A stretch of DNA of 64,000 nucleotides from Streptomyces lunaelactis (GTDB taxonomy: Bacteria > Actinomycetota > Actinomycetes > Streptomycetales > Streptomycetaceae): NCBI RefSeq assembly GCF_003054555.1, contig NZ_CP026304.1, positions 2,418,001 to 2,482,000 of the forward strand, in the 5' to 3' direction. The notes under the pieces were generated by a model. It saw only the letters and a program-made list of their open reading frames with translations. It ran no database searches and was not told where the DNA came from. The number at the start of each line of letters is the position of its first letter. Position 1 is the first letter of the stretch. Shown in pieces: positions 43,993 to 52,195 of this stretch. The translations under genes were made by a program, and so were the position numbers.

Positions 43993-44448
43993 ATGGAAGC
44001 ACGGATGAAGAACCCGGCAGTGATCATTCCCGCGGCCATGCCGGCCATCCTCAACGTGTTCAAGGCGACCAAGCAGGGCGGCGTACCGGAGGCGACGCTC
44101 GAGCTGGTCCACCTGCGCGCGAGCCAGATCAACGGGTGCAGCCCCTGCGTCGAGCAGGGTGCGCGCACCGCCAAGAAGGCGGGTGAGACCGATGAGCGGC
44201 TCTTCACGGTGGCGGCCTGGCGCGAGGCGCCGTACTTCACCGATGCCGAACGCGCCGCCCTCGCCCTCACCGAGGCCGCCACCCGGCTCAGCGACCGGAG
44301 CGATCCGGTGCCCGACGAGATCTGGAACGCGGCCGCCGACCACTACAACGAGGAGCAGCTCGCGGCCCTGGTCCTGCTGATCGGCGTGACCAACCTCTTC
44401 AACCGGCTCAACGCGACGACCAGGCAGATCGCCGGGGCGGCCTGGTAG
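43993..44448 (+). CDS. Carboxymuconolactone decarboxylase/AhpD-like protein
   Basis: 151 residues. All-helical AhpD fold: VFKATKQGGVPEATLELVHL, then RASQINGCSPCVEQGARTAK with the CxxC redox pair and a downstream residue of the ExxCxxCxxxH motif replaced (Gln-Gly instead of His nearby), then ALALTEAATRL and LVLLIGVTNLFNRLN. Related proteins act as alkylhydroperoxidases with thiol chemistry or as decarboxylases. GGAGGG lies 8 bp before ATG 43993. It is divergent from the ECF41 sigma factor and very likely its target. Confidence 0.9.
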   Translation: MEARMKNPAVIIPAAMPAILNVFKATKQGGVPEATLELVHLRASQINGCSPCVEQGARTAKKAGETDERLFTVAAWREAPYFTDAERAALALTEAATRLSDRSDPVPDEIWNAAADHYNEEQLAALVLLIGVTNLFNRLNATTRQIAGAAW

Positions 44449-44474
44449 CCGAGAACGCCACCCAACGGTGGCGG

Positions 44475-44504
44475 GGCCGACGGCGGACAGGCCGTCGGCC
44501 CCGG
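44475..44504. terminator. Convergent terminator AhpD-like gene / glnA2
   Basis: GGGGCCGACGGC (44475-44486), loop GGACAG, GCCGTCGGCCCC (44493-44504): perfect 12-bp stem between two convergent genes (stops at 44448 and 44516). Confidence 0.85.
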
Positions 44505-44515
44505 CACTGTCGCGC

Positions 44516-45877
44516 TTACAGCACCGGCAGGCTCTTGCGCAGCTCGAAGGCCGTGACCTCGCTGCGGTACTCCTCCCACTCCTGCTTCTTGTTGCGCAGG
44601 AAGAAGTCGAAGACATGCTCACCCAGCGTTTCGGCGACCAGCTCGCTGCGCTCCATCAGTGTGATGGCCTCGCCGAGGTTCTGCGGCAGCGGCTCGATCC
44701 CCATCGCCCGGCGCTCGGCGTCCGAGAGCGCCCACACGTCGTCGTCCGCGCCGGCCGGGAGTTCGTAGCCCTCCTCGATGCCCTTCAGGCCCGCCGCCAG
44801 CAGCACCGCGTACGTCAGATACGGGTTGGCGCCGGAGTCGATCGAGCGGACCTCGACCCGGGCCGAGCCCGTCTTGCCCGGCTTGTACATCGGGACGCGG
44901 ATCAGTGCCGAGCGGTTGTTGTGGCCCCAGCAGATGTACGAAGGGGCCTCGCCGCCCGCGCCCGCGCTGCGGGCCGAGCCGCCCCAGATGCGCTTGTAGG
45001 AGTTCACCCACTGATTGGTCACGGCCGAGATCTCGGCCGCGTGCTTGAGCAGGCCCGCGATGAAGGAGCGGCCGACCTTGGAGAGCTGGTACTCCGCGCC
45101 CGACTCGTAGAAGGCGTTCCGGTCGCCCTCGAAGAGCGAGAGGTGGGTGTGCATACCGGAGCCCGGGTACTCGCTGAACGGCTTCGGCATGAAGGTCGCC
45201 TGGACGCCCTGCTCCAGCGCGACCTGCTTCATGACCAGGCGGAAGGTCATGATGTTGTCGGCGGTGGAGAGTGCGTCCGCGTACCGCAGGTCGATCTCCT
45301 GCTGTCCCGGCGCGCCCTCGTGGTGGCTGAACTCCACCGAGATGCCCATGGATTCGAGCATGGTGATCGCCTGCCGGCGGAAGTCCATGCCGACGTTCTG
45401 CGGGGTGTGGTCGAAGTAGCCGGAGTTGTCGGCGGGGGTGGGCCGGCTGCCGTCCAGCGGCTTGTTCTTCAGCAGGAAGAACTCGATCTCCGGGTGGGTG
45501 TAGAAGGTGAAGCCCAGGTCGGAGGTCCTGGCGAGGATGCGCTTCAGTACGTAGCGGGGGTCCGCGAAGGAGGGGGAGCCGTCCGGCATCAGGATGTCGC
45601 AGAACATCCGCGCCGTGCCGGGGGCCTCGGCGCGCCAGGGCAGGATCTGGAAGGTGCCCGGATCCGGCTTGGCGATCATGTCGGACTCGTAGACCCGCGC
45701 GAAGCCCTCGATCGCGGAGCCGTCGAAGCCGATCCCCTCGTCAAAGGCCTGTTCCAGCTCGGCGGGAGCCACCGCGACCGACTTCAGAAAGCCGAGCACA
45801 TCGGTGAACCACAGGCGCACGAAGCGGATGTCGCGCTCCTCGAGCGTACGGAGCACGAATTCCTGCTGCTTATCCAT
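44516..45877 (-). CDS. glnA2: Glutamine-synthetase-like enzyme GlnA2
   Basis: 453 residues. GS beta-grasp domain (about 15-100: RFVRLWFTDVLGFLKSVAV, GFDGSAIEGF) and catalytic domain with HPEIEFFLL, GQQEIDLRY, GSGMHTHLSLF, ARVEVRSIDSGANPYL. It is a GSI-beta-type relative but the adenylylation loop NLYDLP is replaced by YELPAGADDDVW without the modifiable Tyr. By length and locus it matches S. coelicolor GlnA2, reported as a gamma-glutamylpolyamine synthetase rather than a true GS; that assignment is from knowledge of the family. ATG 45877 (MDKQQEFVLRT) chosen since GS homology starts there. Confidence 0.92.
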   Translation of the reverse strand: MDKQQEFVLRTLEERDIRFVRLWFTDVLGFLKSVAVAPAELEQAFDEGIGFDGSAIEGFARVYESDMIAKPDPGTFQILPWRAEAPGTARMFCDILMPDGSPSFADPRYVLKRILARTSDLGFTFYTHPEIEFFLLKNKPLDGSRPTPADNSGYFDHTPQNVGMDFRRQAITMLESMGISVEFSHHEGAPGQQEIDLRYADALSTADNIMTFRLVMKQVALEQGVQATFMPKPFSEYPGSGMHTHLSLFEGDRNAFYESGAEYQLSKVGRSFIAGLLKHAAEISAVTNQWVNSYKRIWGGSARSAGAGGEAPSYICWGHNNRSALIRVPMYKPGKTGSARVEVRSIDSGANPYLTYAVLLAAGLKGIEEGYELPAGADDDVWALSDAERRAMGIEPLPQNLGEAITLMERSELVAETLGEHVFDFFLRNKKQEWEEYRSEVTAFELRKSLPVL

Positions 45878-46165
45878 TTCCACCCATCCTTGCTGGTCAA
45901 GCCGCCTGCTACGGACGAGCATGCCATCCGAGAGTTTCAGGCGCGTTGCGGACCGCGTCCTGTGCCACCGCGCCGATACCGCCGTACCGGCCGATGCCCG
46001 CTGTACCGGCTGAGCCCATTGTGGGTCAGAGCTTCCCGCGAGACGACCCTGAGGCCCCCTTGGACCCTGTCCGCGGCTCCTTCCCGGACGGTGCGGTGGC
46101 TGTTTACCGGCCTTGGCAGCCCCGTATGAGGTGCGGAGCGCGGCCGCGCACTACCATCTGCGCCC

Positions 46166-46519
46166 ATGGGGGGTTCACCGCTCAACCACATCGCGCGCAC
46201 CGCGCGTCCCATGGCACTCCTCAGTGCCGCGGCGACGCTCCTCGGCGCGCTCTTCATCTGTGTGAGCCCGCCCTCCCCGCACCACAACGCCTCGCCGGAC
46301 ATCCGGACCGCGTACACCTGCCCGTACGACAACGGCGCCTGCGGTCTGCTGCCGCTCGTCGAAGCGGCCGTGCTCACCGCGCCGCCGCACGATGCCCCGC
46401 TCGAGGCCGGCGCACTGCCCTCACAGCTCGACCCGTCGGCCTCCGCCGGCCGGCCGACCCGCTCCGGAGCGCAGCCTCGCGCCCCGGACCTTCACGTTCT
46501 TCAAGTGCTGCGGACGTAA
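46166..46519 (+). CDS. Small exported or membrane-anchored hypothetical protein
   Basis: 117 residues. One hydrophobic segment (about residues 13-33, RPMALLSAAATLLGALFICV) as signal anchor, then TAYTCPYDNGACGLLPLVEA with two Cys and a Pro/Ala-rich tail. No family recognised. No clear Shine-Dalgarno. It lies 60 bp upstream of the DUF3105-DUF305 pair on the same strand and may belong to that operon. Confidence 0.55.
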   Translation: MGGSPLNHIARTARPMALLSAAATLLGALFICVSPPSPHHNASPDIRTAYTCPYDNGACGLLPLVEAAVLTAPPHDAPLEAGALPSQLDPSASAGRPTRSGAQPRAPDLHVLQVLRT

Positions 46520-46579
46520 CAGGTCCCGCCTCCCCCAGCCTCTTGATCACCGCAGACTTCACGAAGGACGACAACCACC

Positions 46580-47221
46580 ATGGCTTCCCGCACGAACGAC
46601 CGCCGGGCCCGAATAGAGCAGATGCGCAAGGCCGAGCAGGCCCGCGAGCGCCGCAGTCGCATCATCACGATCAGCATCAGCGCCGTCGTCGTCGCCGGCC
46701 TCGTCGGCTTCGGCCTCTTCGCCCTCAACAAGGAGTCGGACAAGAAGGATCAGGAGGCCGCCGCGGCCAAGGCTCCCGTCACCGGCGAGAAGACCTGGGA
46801 CGCGAAGAAGCTCGGCCGTACCCATGTCACCAAGGCCGTCACCTACCCGATGAAGCCGCCGGTCGGCGGCGACCACGATCAGGCGTGGATGAACTGCAAC
46901 GGCGACGTCTACAAGGAGGCGATCCCCGACCGGAACGCCGTCCACTCGCTGGAGCACGGCGCGGTCTGGGTGACGTACAACGACAAGGCGCCGGCAGGCG
47001 ATGTGACCAAGCTCGGCGAGAAGGTCAAGAAGACGCCGTACTCGCTGATGAGCCCCGTCAAGGACCAGTCCGGGGCGATCATGCTGAGCGCCTGGGGCAA
47101 GCAGGTCACGGTCGACAGTGCCGACGACCCGCGCGTGGACCAGTTCTTCACCAAGTACGTGCAGGGCGCGCAGACTCCCGAGCCCGGCGCGGCGTGCACC
47201 AACGGTGTGGCCGGCGAGTGA
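46580..47221 (+). CDS. DUF3105 membrane-anchored protein
   Basis: 213 residues. Arg/Lys-rich cytoplasmic N-terminus with coiled-coil potential (RRARIEQMRKAEQARERRSR), one helix (about 28-50), then an outside domain with the DUF3105 hallmarks: YPMKPPVGGDHDQAWMNCNG and HSLEHGAVWVTY (conserved His residues and Cys), ending ACTNGVAGE. The His/Cys set suggests a metal site. Its TGA overlaps the GTG of the DUF305 gene (GTGA), so the two are coupled. The joint function is not established. Confidence 0.88.
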   Translation: MASRTNDRRARIEQMRKAEQARERRSRIITISISAVVVAGLVGFGLFALNKESDKKDQEAAAAKAPVTGEKTWDAKKLGRTHVTKAVTYPMKPPVGGDHDQAWMNCNGDVYKEAIPDRNAVHSLEHGAVWVTYNDKAPAGDVTKLGEKVKKTPYSLMSPVKDQSGAIMLSAWGKQVTVDSADDPRVDQFFTKYVQGAQTPEPGAACTNGVAGE

Positions 47222-47898
47222 CCGGTATGACCCGTACGCACTGGGCGGCGATCACGGCGGTCGTGCTCGCGCTGCTCTTCGCGGGGGCCGCCACGGTGGC
47301 CTCCGCGGGCGGCGGCGGGGACGCCACGTCCCGTACGCCGTCGGCCGGTTCCGCGGACGCCGGCTTCGCCCGCGACATGTCGGTCCATCACCAGCAGGCG
47401 GTGGAGATGTCGTTCATCGTGCGGGACCGTACGAAGGACGACGAGGTGCGCCGGCTCGCGTACGACGTCGCCAACACACAGGCCAACCAGCGCGGGATGA
47501 TGCTGGGCTGGCTGGATCTGTGGAGCCTGCCGAAGATCTCCACGGACAGTGAGCCGATGGCCTGGATGGCGCAGGACGGTGCGCAGAGGGGGCACGGCGC
47601 GCATGCCGGAACCGGCGGGCATCAGGTGAAGGACGGCTCGCTGATGCCGGGCATGGCGACCAGGACCGATCTGGAGAGGCTCGGCAAGGCGGGCGGCAAG
47701 CAGGCCGAGATCGAGTATCTCCAGCTGATGATCATCCACCACAACGGTGGGATCTCCATGGCCGAGGGCTGTGTGAAGCTCTGCACGGTCGATACGGAGC
47801 GGAATCTCGCCCAGGGGATGGTCGACGCCCAGCGCTCGGAGATCGAGCTGATGGTCGACCTGCTGCACAAGCGCGGCGCGGAGGCCCGTACGTCCTAG
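47218..47898 (+). CDS. DUF305 ferritin-like protein
   Basis: 226 residues from GTG 47218 overlapping the DUF3105 stop, or 223 from ATG 47227. Signal anchor at about residues 10-30, then two repeats of the DUF305 four-helix pattern: FARDMSVHHQQAVEMSFIV (about 52-70) and YLQLMIIHHNGGISMAEGC (about 165-183). Paired HH and Met residues are typical; some members bind copper or other metals. Middle loop is Met/His/Gly-rich (HGAHAGTGGHQ). Outside the membrane. Ends before a strong convergent terminator. Confidence 0.88.
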   Translation: MTGMTRTHWAAITAVVLALLFAGAATVASAGGGGDATSRTPSAGSADAGFARDMSVHHQQAVEMSFIVRDRTKDDEVRRLAYDVANTQANQRGMMLGWLDLWSLPKISTDSEPMAWMAQDGAQRGHGAHAGTGGHQVKDGSLMPGMATRTDLERLGKAGGKQAEIEYLQLMIIHHNGGISMAEGCVKLCTVDTERNLAQGMVDAQRSEIELMVDLLHKRGAEARTS

Positions 47899-47949
47899 GT
47901 CCGTCCGGCGGAGCTCTCCCCGAACTGGGGCTCCGCCCCAGACCCCGCG

Positions 47950-47998
47950 CCTCAATCGCCGGCGAGGCTGACAAAGTCAGCCCGTCCGGCGATTGAGG
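47950..47998. terminator. Inverted gene-end repeat after DUF305 gene
   Basis: Two 23-nt arms (47950-47972 and 47976-47998) pair at 20 of 23 positions with a 3-nt AAA loop; both are copies of the dispersed CCTCAATCGCCGG...GGCTGAC repeat. It lies 52 bp after the DUF305 stop and adjoins the end of the broken DUF5990 gene. Confidence 0.85.
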
Positions 47999-48007
47999 AC
48001 ACGGCCG

Positions 48008-48466
48008 AAGACCGGCTTGGCCCGGCGGCAGCTCGCCCCAGGTCAGATAGACGAAGCGCTCGCCGCGCCGGCCCTGGACGTAGGGCCTGTCTTCTGGATC
48101 AGGCCGGATCAGGGAGCGGCCCGCCGCGGAGCGGCTGATGTCACTGCGGTGCGTGCAGATGCAAGGCGGAGGAAGGAGTCCACGCGGAGCGTAGGCGACT
48201 GACGACAACGCAGCAGATGTGCGTGCCAGGGCACGCGAGCCCGGCAAGATCCGGAAGACAGGCCCTCAGGCACCGCGGAAGTCGGCGGTGCCGTCGGAGG
48301 CGGTGACGGTCTCGACGGGGATCTCGAAGACCGCCTCGGCCGCGTCGGCCGGCACCAGCTGGTCGGGGTCCTTGCCGCGCTGCGTGCCGACATGGATGTG
48401 CCGGTACTCGCCGCAGGCGCTGCCCGGCAGCTCTCGGCCGGTGATCCGGAGGGTCAGCTCTGCCAT
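48008..48466 (-). pseudogene. DUF5990-like gene split by a MITE
   Basis: From ATG 48466 (AAGGAG upstream) the frame reads MAELTLRITGRELPGSACGE, YRHIHVGTQRGKDPDQLVPA and ends TVTASDGTADFRGA at a stop (48266-48268) created by the insertion. Past 185 bp of inserted sequence the same gene resumes with YVQGRRGERFVYLTWGELPP. Joining the halves gives DFRGA-YVQGRRGERF, as in intact DUF5990 proteins. The usual last 10-15 residues (FTMFRRAKL-like) are also missing, replaced by the gene-end repeat at 47976. The gene is therefore inactive. Confidence 0.85.
48082..48266. mobile_element. 185-bp MITE with 19-bp terminal inverted repeats
   Basis: Left end AGGGCCTGTCTTCTGGATC (48082-48100) and right end GATCCGGAAGACAGGCCCT (48248-48266) are inverted copies with one mismatch. 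The inside has no ORF and contains GCGTGCCAGGGCACGC, an inner palindrome. It interrupts the DUF5990 reading frame exactly. No clean target duplication is seen. It is a non-autonomous element that must have been moved by a transposase recognising these ends; none is encoded in the window. Confidence 0.88.
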
Positions 48467-48574
48467 GCCGGAGGGCTCCTTCCACACGTTCGACCCGCTG
48501 CGGTCGCGTACTCCGAACGGCCCAATGACAATGGGGTGGCTCGGGGCGTACGGCACTCAGGAGGTACGAACCCC

Positions 48575-48994
48575 ATGACCACCGCCAGAGACATCATGCA
48601 CCCCGGGGCCCAGTGGATCCCGGCCCACGAGACCCTCGACCGGGCCGCGCAGCTGATGCGGCAGCTCGATGTGGGGGCGCTGCCCATAGCCGACGCCGAC
48701 GAACGGCTCTGTGGCATCCTCACCGACCGCGACATCGTCATCGGCTGTGTCGCCATGGGCCACGACCCGTCGAAGGTCACCGCGGCCGACATGGCCAAGG
48801 GCACACCGCGCTGGATCGACGCCGGTTCCGACGTGGACGCGGTGCTGCAGGAGATGCAGGGCCACCAGATCCGCCGGCTCCCGGTGATCGAGAACAAGCG
48901 CCTGGTGGGAATGATCAGCGAGGCCGATCTGGCCCACCATCTGAGCGACCAGCAGATCGCCGCCTGGGCGGAGCGGGTCTACGCGAACGGCTGA
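48575..48994 (+). CDS. Two-CBS-domain protein
   Basis: 139 residues forming one Bateman module: CBS1 (about 6-60: ARDIMHPGAQWIPAHETLDR, CGILTDRDIVIG) and CBS2 (about 70-128: IRRLPVIENKRLVGMISEAD). Such stand-alone modules bind adenine nucleotides or NAD and regulate partner proteins; in Streptomyces they are often stress-induced. GGAGG lies 10 bp before ATG 48575. The 3' end overlaps the convergent hydrolase gene by 16 bp. Confidence 0.92.
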   Translation: MTTARDIMHPGAQWIPAHETLDRAAQLMRQLDVGALPIADADERLCGILTDRDIVIGCVAMGHDPSKVTAADMAKGTPRWIDAGSDVDAVLQEMQGHQIRRLPVIENKRLVGMISEADLAHHLSDQQIAAWAERVYANG

Positions 48995-49854
48995 GGCCGC
49001 TCTTCTCGTACGACCTCCCCCGCGTCCCGTGCGTCGCCTGCGTCCAGGACCGCCCGGGCCACCGCGTCCGGGCGGTCCAGCATCATCAGGTGGCCCGCCG
49101 GATCGACCGCCTCGAAGCGGGCTCCGAGCTGCCGGGCCAGGGTGCGCTGCCGCTCCACCCAGCGCGCCCCGCCCGCCGTCGCGGCGAGGACGGTGACCGG
49201 GGCGCCGGGGAGGGCGTGGCGCTCGCGCAGGGCGAGGAGTTCGGCGGCGACCGCGAGGTAGTGGGTGTTCTCCAGCAGGGCGCCCTGGAGCACCCGGGAG
49301 GTCGCGTAGCAGCGGCGCACGAGTGCGGCCGGGGCCGGGTCGCCGCCGCCGGTGCGGGAGAGCCGGACCACGGCGCGGCGGGTGAGCGGCCCCAGGGCGG
49401 CGGGGATTCCGGCGGCGCTGAGCGCGCTGCCGACACCGTGTGCCACGGCGGTGCGGACCGCGGGCGCGGCGGGCACGCGCGCGTGCTCCTCGATGGACGA
49501 GTCGAGCAGGACGACGGCCGCGGTACGGGCGGGGTGCAGGCGGGCGAAGGCCTCGGCGTGGAAGCCGGCGATCGAGTGGCCGACGACGGTGGAGGGCCCG
49601 TCCAGGCCGAGCGCGTCGAGGATGTCCGCGATGCGATGGCCCTCACCGGCGGCGGACGGCGGTACGGCGGCCGGGCCGCTCAGCCCGTGTCCCGGCCGGT
49701 CGAAGCGGACGACGGTGCGGTACGGCGCGAGCAGCGGCACGACCTGGTCCCAGTCGAACCAGCTCATCGCGAGGCCCGCGCTCAGTACGCAGACCGGGCC
49801 GCTGCCCTCGACGACCACATGGTGCGGCACGCCTCCCACCCGTACAAAGGTCAC
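48979..49854 (-). CDS. Alpha/beta hydrolase
   Basis: 291 residues. Alpha/beta hydrolase fold with oxyanion region and VVRFDRPGHGLSG (about residues 48-60), nucleophile elbow VVGHSIAGFHAEA (Ser near 93), and DPAGHLMMLDRPDAVARAV (catalytic His near 258). Substrate unknown. The GTG at 49854 (MTFVRVGGVPHHV) is preceded by GGAGGAGAG at good spacing. Single gene, convergent with the CBS gene. Confidence 0.88.
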   Translation of the reverse strand: MTFVRVGGVPHHVVVEGSGPVCVLSAGLAMSWFDWDQVVPLLAPYRTVVRFDRPGHGLSGPAAVPPSAAGEGHRIADILDALGLDGPSTVVGHSIAGFHAEAFARLHPARTAAVVLLDSSIEEHARVPAAPAVRTAVAHGVGSALSAAGIPAALGPLTRRAVVRLSRTGGGDPAPAALVRRCYATSRVLQGALLENTHYLAVAAELLALRERHALPGAPVTVLAATAGGARWVERQRTLARQLGARFEAVDPAGHLMMLDRPDAVARAVLDAGDARDAGEVVREERPQPFA

Positions 49855-49978
49855 TGTCTCTCCTCCCCCTCCCGCGCCGGGGACAGCGCGGGTACCGCCG
49901 ACCAGCCTGCCACGAGGAGCACGTGGAGCCGCATGGGGTCATGATCGGCGGGGTGGAGGTGGGCCGCACGTCGGCATA

Positions 49979-49993
49979 TACCGGGTGGGGGTA
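49979..49993 (+). promoter_or_regulatory. Candidate copper-responsive operator (CsoR-like)
   Basis: TACCGGGTGGGGGTA, flanked by AT-rich ATA on the left, has TACC...GGTA ends around a G-tract and lies 11 bp before the DUF6153 gene. This resembles CsoR-type sites in actinomycetes and the downstream genes look copper-related. Weak evidence from sequence form only. Confidence 0.35.
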
Positions 49994-50004
49994 GGCTGAC
50001 GGCC

Positions 50005-50457
50005 ATGGAGACCGGTCGGCGCGCGCGGTACGGACGGCTGTTGCTGTTCGTGGTGCTGCTGTTCGGGATCGCCACGATGCACACGCTGGGGCACCCGGTG
50101 CTCGGTCACGGCGGCGGGACGCCGGAGCACACGGTCGCGTCCTCGACGATGCACTCGCCGACGGACATGGCGATGGACATGGCGATGGAGATGGCGCCCC
50201 TCGGGCACCAGCCCGCCGCCGATCCCGCCGATCTGCCGCCCGCCGGGAGGGAGTTGCCCGGCCCGGGCACGGACCCGATGACCGTGTGTCTCGCCGTGCT
50301 GGCCACCTTCACCCTCGTCCTGCTGGCCGCGGGGCTGCTCCGGACCGACCCCGTCGCCCTGCTCACGGCCCGGCAGGCCCGGATACTGCGCGCGCTGCGG
50401 CCCAACCCGCCTCCCCGCAAGACGCTCCTCGCCCGGCTGTCGGTACTGCGGATCTAG
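50005..50457 (+). CDS. DUF6153-like membrane protein
   Basis: 150 residues. Two helices (about 11-28 and 95-113) enclose an exported His/Met-rich loop: MHTLGHPVLGHGG and TDMAMDMAMEMAPLGH, typical soft-metal ligands. C-terminus is basic and cytoplasmic. From memory it matches the DUF6153 family of Streptomyces, found beside copper genes. It lies 129 bp upstream of the multicopper oxidase on the same strand. Role in copper handling is inferred. Confidence 0.75.
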   Translation: METGRRARYGRLLLFVVLLFGIATMHTLGHPVLGHGGGTPEHTVASSTMHSPTDMAMDMAMEMAPLGHQPAADPADLPPAGRELPGPGTDPMTVCLAVLATFTLVLLAAGLLRTDPVALLTARQARILRALRPNPPPRKTLLARLSVLRI

Positions 50458-50586
50458 AACCGGGCACTGCTGCATGGGACCCTCCGCGCTCCGAGCGGTG
50501 CACCAGAAGCAGCAGACGCGCCCATCTGCACGCATCACCCCACACAGCACGAGGTGCACTCAGTCATGCCCCTTCACCACACGAGC

Positions 50587-52173
50587 ATGTCCACTCACCC
50601 CACGCGCCGCGCCGTGCTCGGCGCCGCGATCGCCGCCGCCGGTACGGGAGTTCTTGCCGCCTGCTCCGACGCCTCCGGCTCTCCGGGCACGGACCACGGC
50701 CCGATGAACCACGGCAGCTCCACGGAGGCGACCCCGGCGGGCTATGTCGCCCCCGACGGCCCGGAGGTCGCCGCCGCCGAGGCGAAGCGCGGCTCGGGCC
50801 CGGTCCGCTCGGTCAGGCTGACCGCGACGGCCACCCCGCTCGATCTCGGCGGCGGCCGTACGGTCACGTCCTGGGCGTACGGCGACCGGCTGCCCGGCCA
50901 GGAGGTCCGCGTCACGGCGGGTGACACGCTCGCGCTCAGCCTCGCCAACAACCTGCCGCAGTCCACGTCCGTGCACTGGCACGGACTGGCCATGCGTAAC
51001 GACATGGACGGCGTCCCCGGCCTCACCCAGAGCCCCGTCAAGGCCGGCGCCTCCTTCGACTACCGCTTCACGGTCCCGGACCCCGGGACGTACTGGTTCC
51101 ATCCGCACTCGGGCGTCCAGCAGGACCGCGGGCTGTACGCCCCGCTGATCGTGGAGGACCCGAAGGAGCCCCTGAAGTACGACAGGGAGTGGGTCGTCAT
51201 CCTGGACGACTGGGTCGACGGCATCGACGGCTCCACTCCGGACGGGGTCCTGGCGGAGCTGAGCGGTGGCATGGCCGACCACGCGGGCCATGCCGCTGCG
51301 TCCCCGACCGGGACGGTGAACGGGCCGTCCAGGGTGCTGATGGGCGCGACCAGCCCGCTGCTCGGCGGCGACGCGGGCGATGTCGCGTACCCGTACTACC
51401 TGGTCAACGGGCGCACGGCGGAAGCCCCTTCGGTCTTCGACGCCAAGCCGGGCGACCGGATCCGGCTGCGCATCATCAACGCCGGCGGGGACACGGCGTT
51501 CCGGGTCGCGCTCGGCGGCCATCAGCTGACGGTGACGCACACCGACGGCTTCCCGGTCCAGCATGCTCGGGCGGACGCGCTGCTGCTCGGCATGGGCGAA
51601 CGGTACGACGTGCTGGTCACCGCGGGCGACGGCGTCTTCCCGCTCACGGCGGTCGCCGAGGGCAAGGAGGCGAAGGACAGGAAGGCGGCCGCGATGGCGC
51701 TGCTCCGCACGGGCGGCGGCACGGCGCCCACCGCGTCCGTACGGCCGAAGGAGCTCGCCGGGAAGCTGCTGACCGCCGACCGGCTCAAGGCGGCCGAGTC
51801 CGTGGCGCTTCCCGCGCGCAAGCCGGACCGCACGATCGAACTGCGACTGACGGGCAATATGGAGCAGTACAACTGGGCCTTCGACTCCGTGCCGTACACG
51901 CCCGATCAGCGCCACCCGGTCAGGGCGGGCGAGCGGGTCCGGCTGGTCTTCTCCAACAACACGAAGATGTGGCATCCGATCCACCTCCACGGCCACAGCT
52001 TCGCCCTCGGAGCTGACGCGGGCGGCGCCCGCAAGGACACCGCGAGCCTGCTGCCGCGCGGCAGGCTGACGGTGGACTTCGACGCCGACAATCCGGGCTT
52101 GTGGATGGTCCACTGCCACAACGTCTACCACTCGGAGGCCGGAATGATGACGGTGCTGGGGTACCAGAAGTAG
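50587..52173 (+). CDS. Multicopper oxidase, Tat-exported lipoprotein
   Basis: 528 residues. Tat-type motif TRRAVLGAAIA followed by lipobox VLAAC, so it is probably a lipid-anchored extracytoplasmic enzyme. All copper-ligand motifs are present: SVHWHGLAM, TYWFHPHSGVQ, HPIHLHGHSF and HCHNVYHSEAGMM (last with the type 1 Cys? no; HCH supplies Cys and the T1 His/Met follow). It oxidises phenols or Cu(I), reducing O2 to water. Residues 24-45 are Met/His-rich (HGPMNHGSS). No Shine-Dalgarno is evident; GTG 50554 or ATG 50566 are alternative starts. Confidence 0.9.
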   Translation: MSTHPTRRAVLGAAIAAAGTGVLAACSDASGSPGTDHGPMNHGSSTEATPAGYVAPDGPEVAAAEAKRGSGPVRSVRLTATATPLDLGGGRTVTSWAYGDRLPGQEVRVTAGDTLALSLANNLPQSTSVHWHGLAMRNDMDGVPGLTQSPVKAGASFDYRFTVPDPGTYWFHPHSGVQQDRGLYAPLIVEDPKEPLKYDREWVVILDDWVDGIDGSTPDGVLAELSGGMADHAGHAAASPTGTVNGPSRVLMGATSPLLGGDAGDVAYPYYLVNGRTAEAPSVFDAKPGDRIRLRIINAGGDTAFRVALGGHQLTVTHTDGFPVQHARADALLLGMGERYDVLVTAGDGVFPLTAVAEGKEAKDRKAAAMALLRTGGGTAPTASVRPKELAGKLLTADRLKAAESVALPARKPDRTIELRLTGNMEQYNWAFDSVPYTPDQRHPVRAGERVRLVFSNNTKMWHPIHLHGHSFALGADAGGARKDTASLLPRGRLTVDFDADNPGLWMVHCHNVYHSEAGMMTVLGYQK

Positions 52174-52195
52174 GAGCCGGGGCGCCTCGCGCCGC

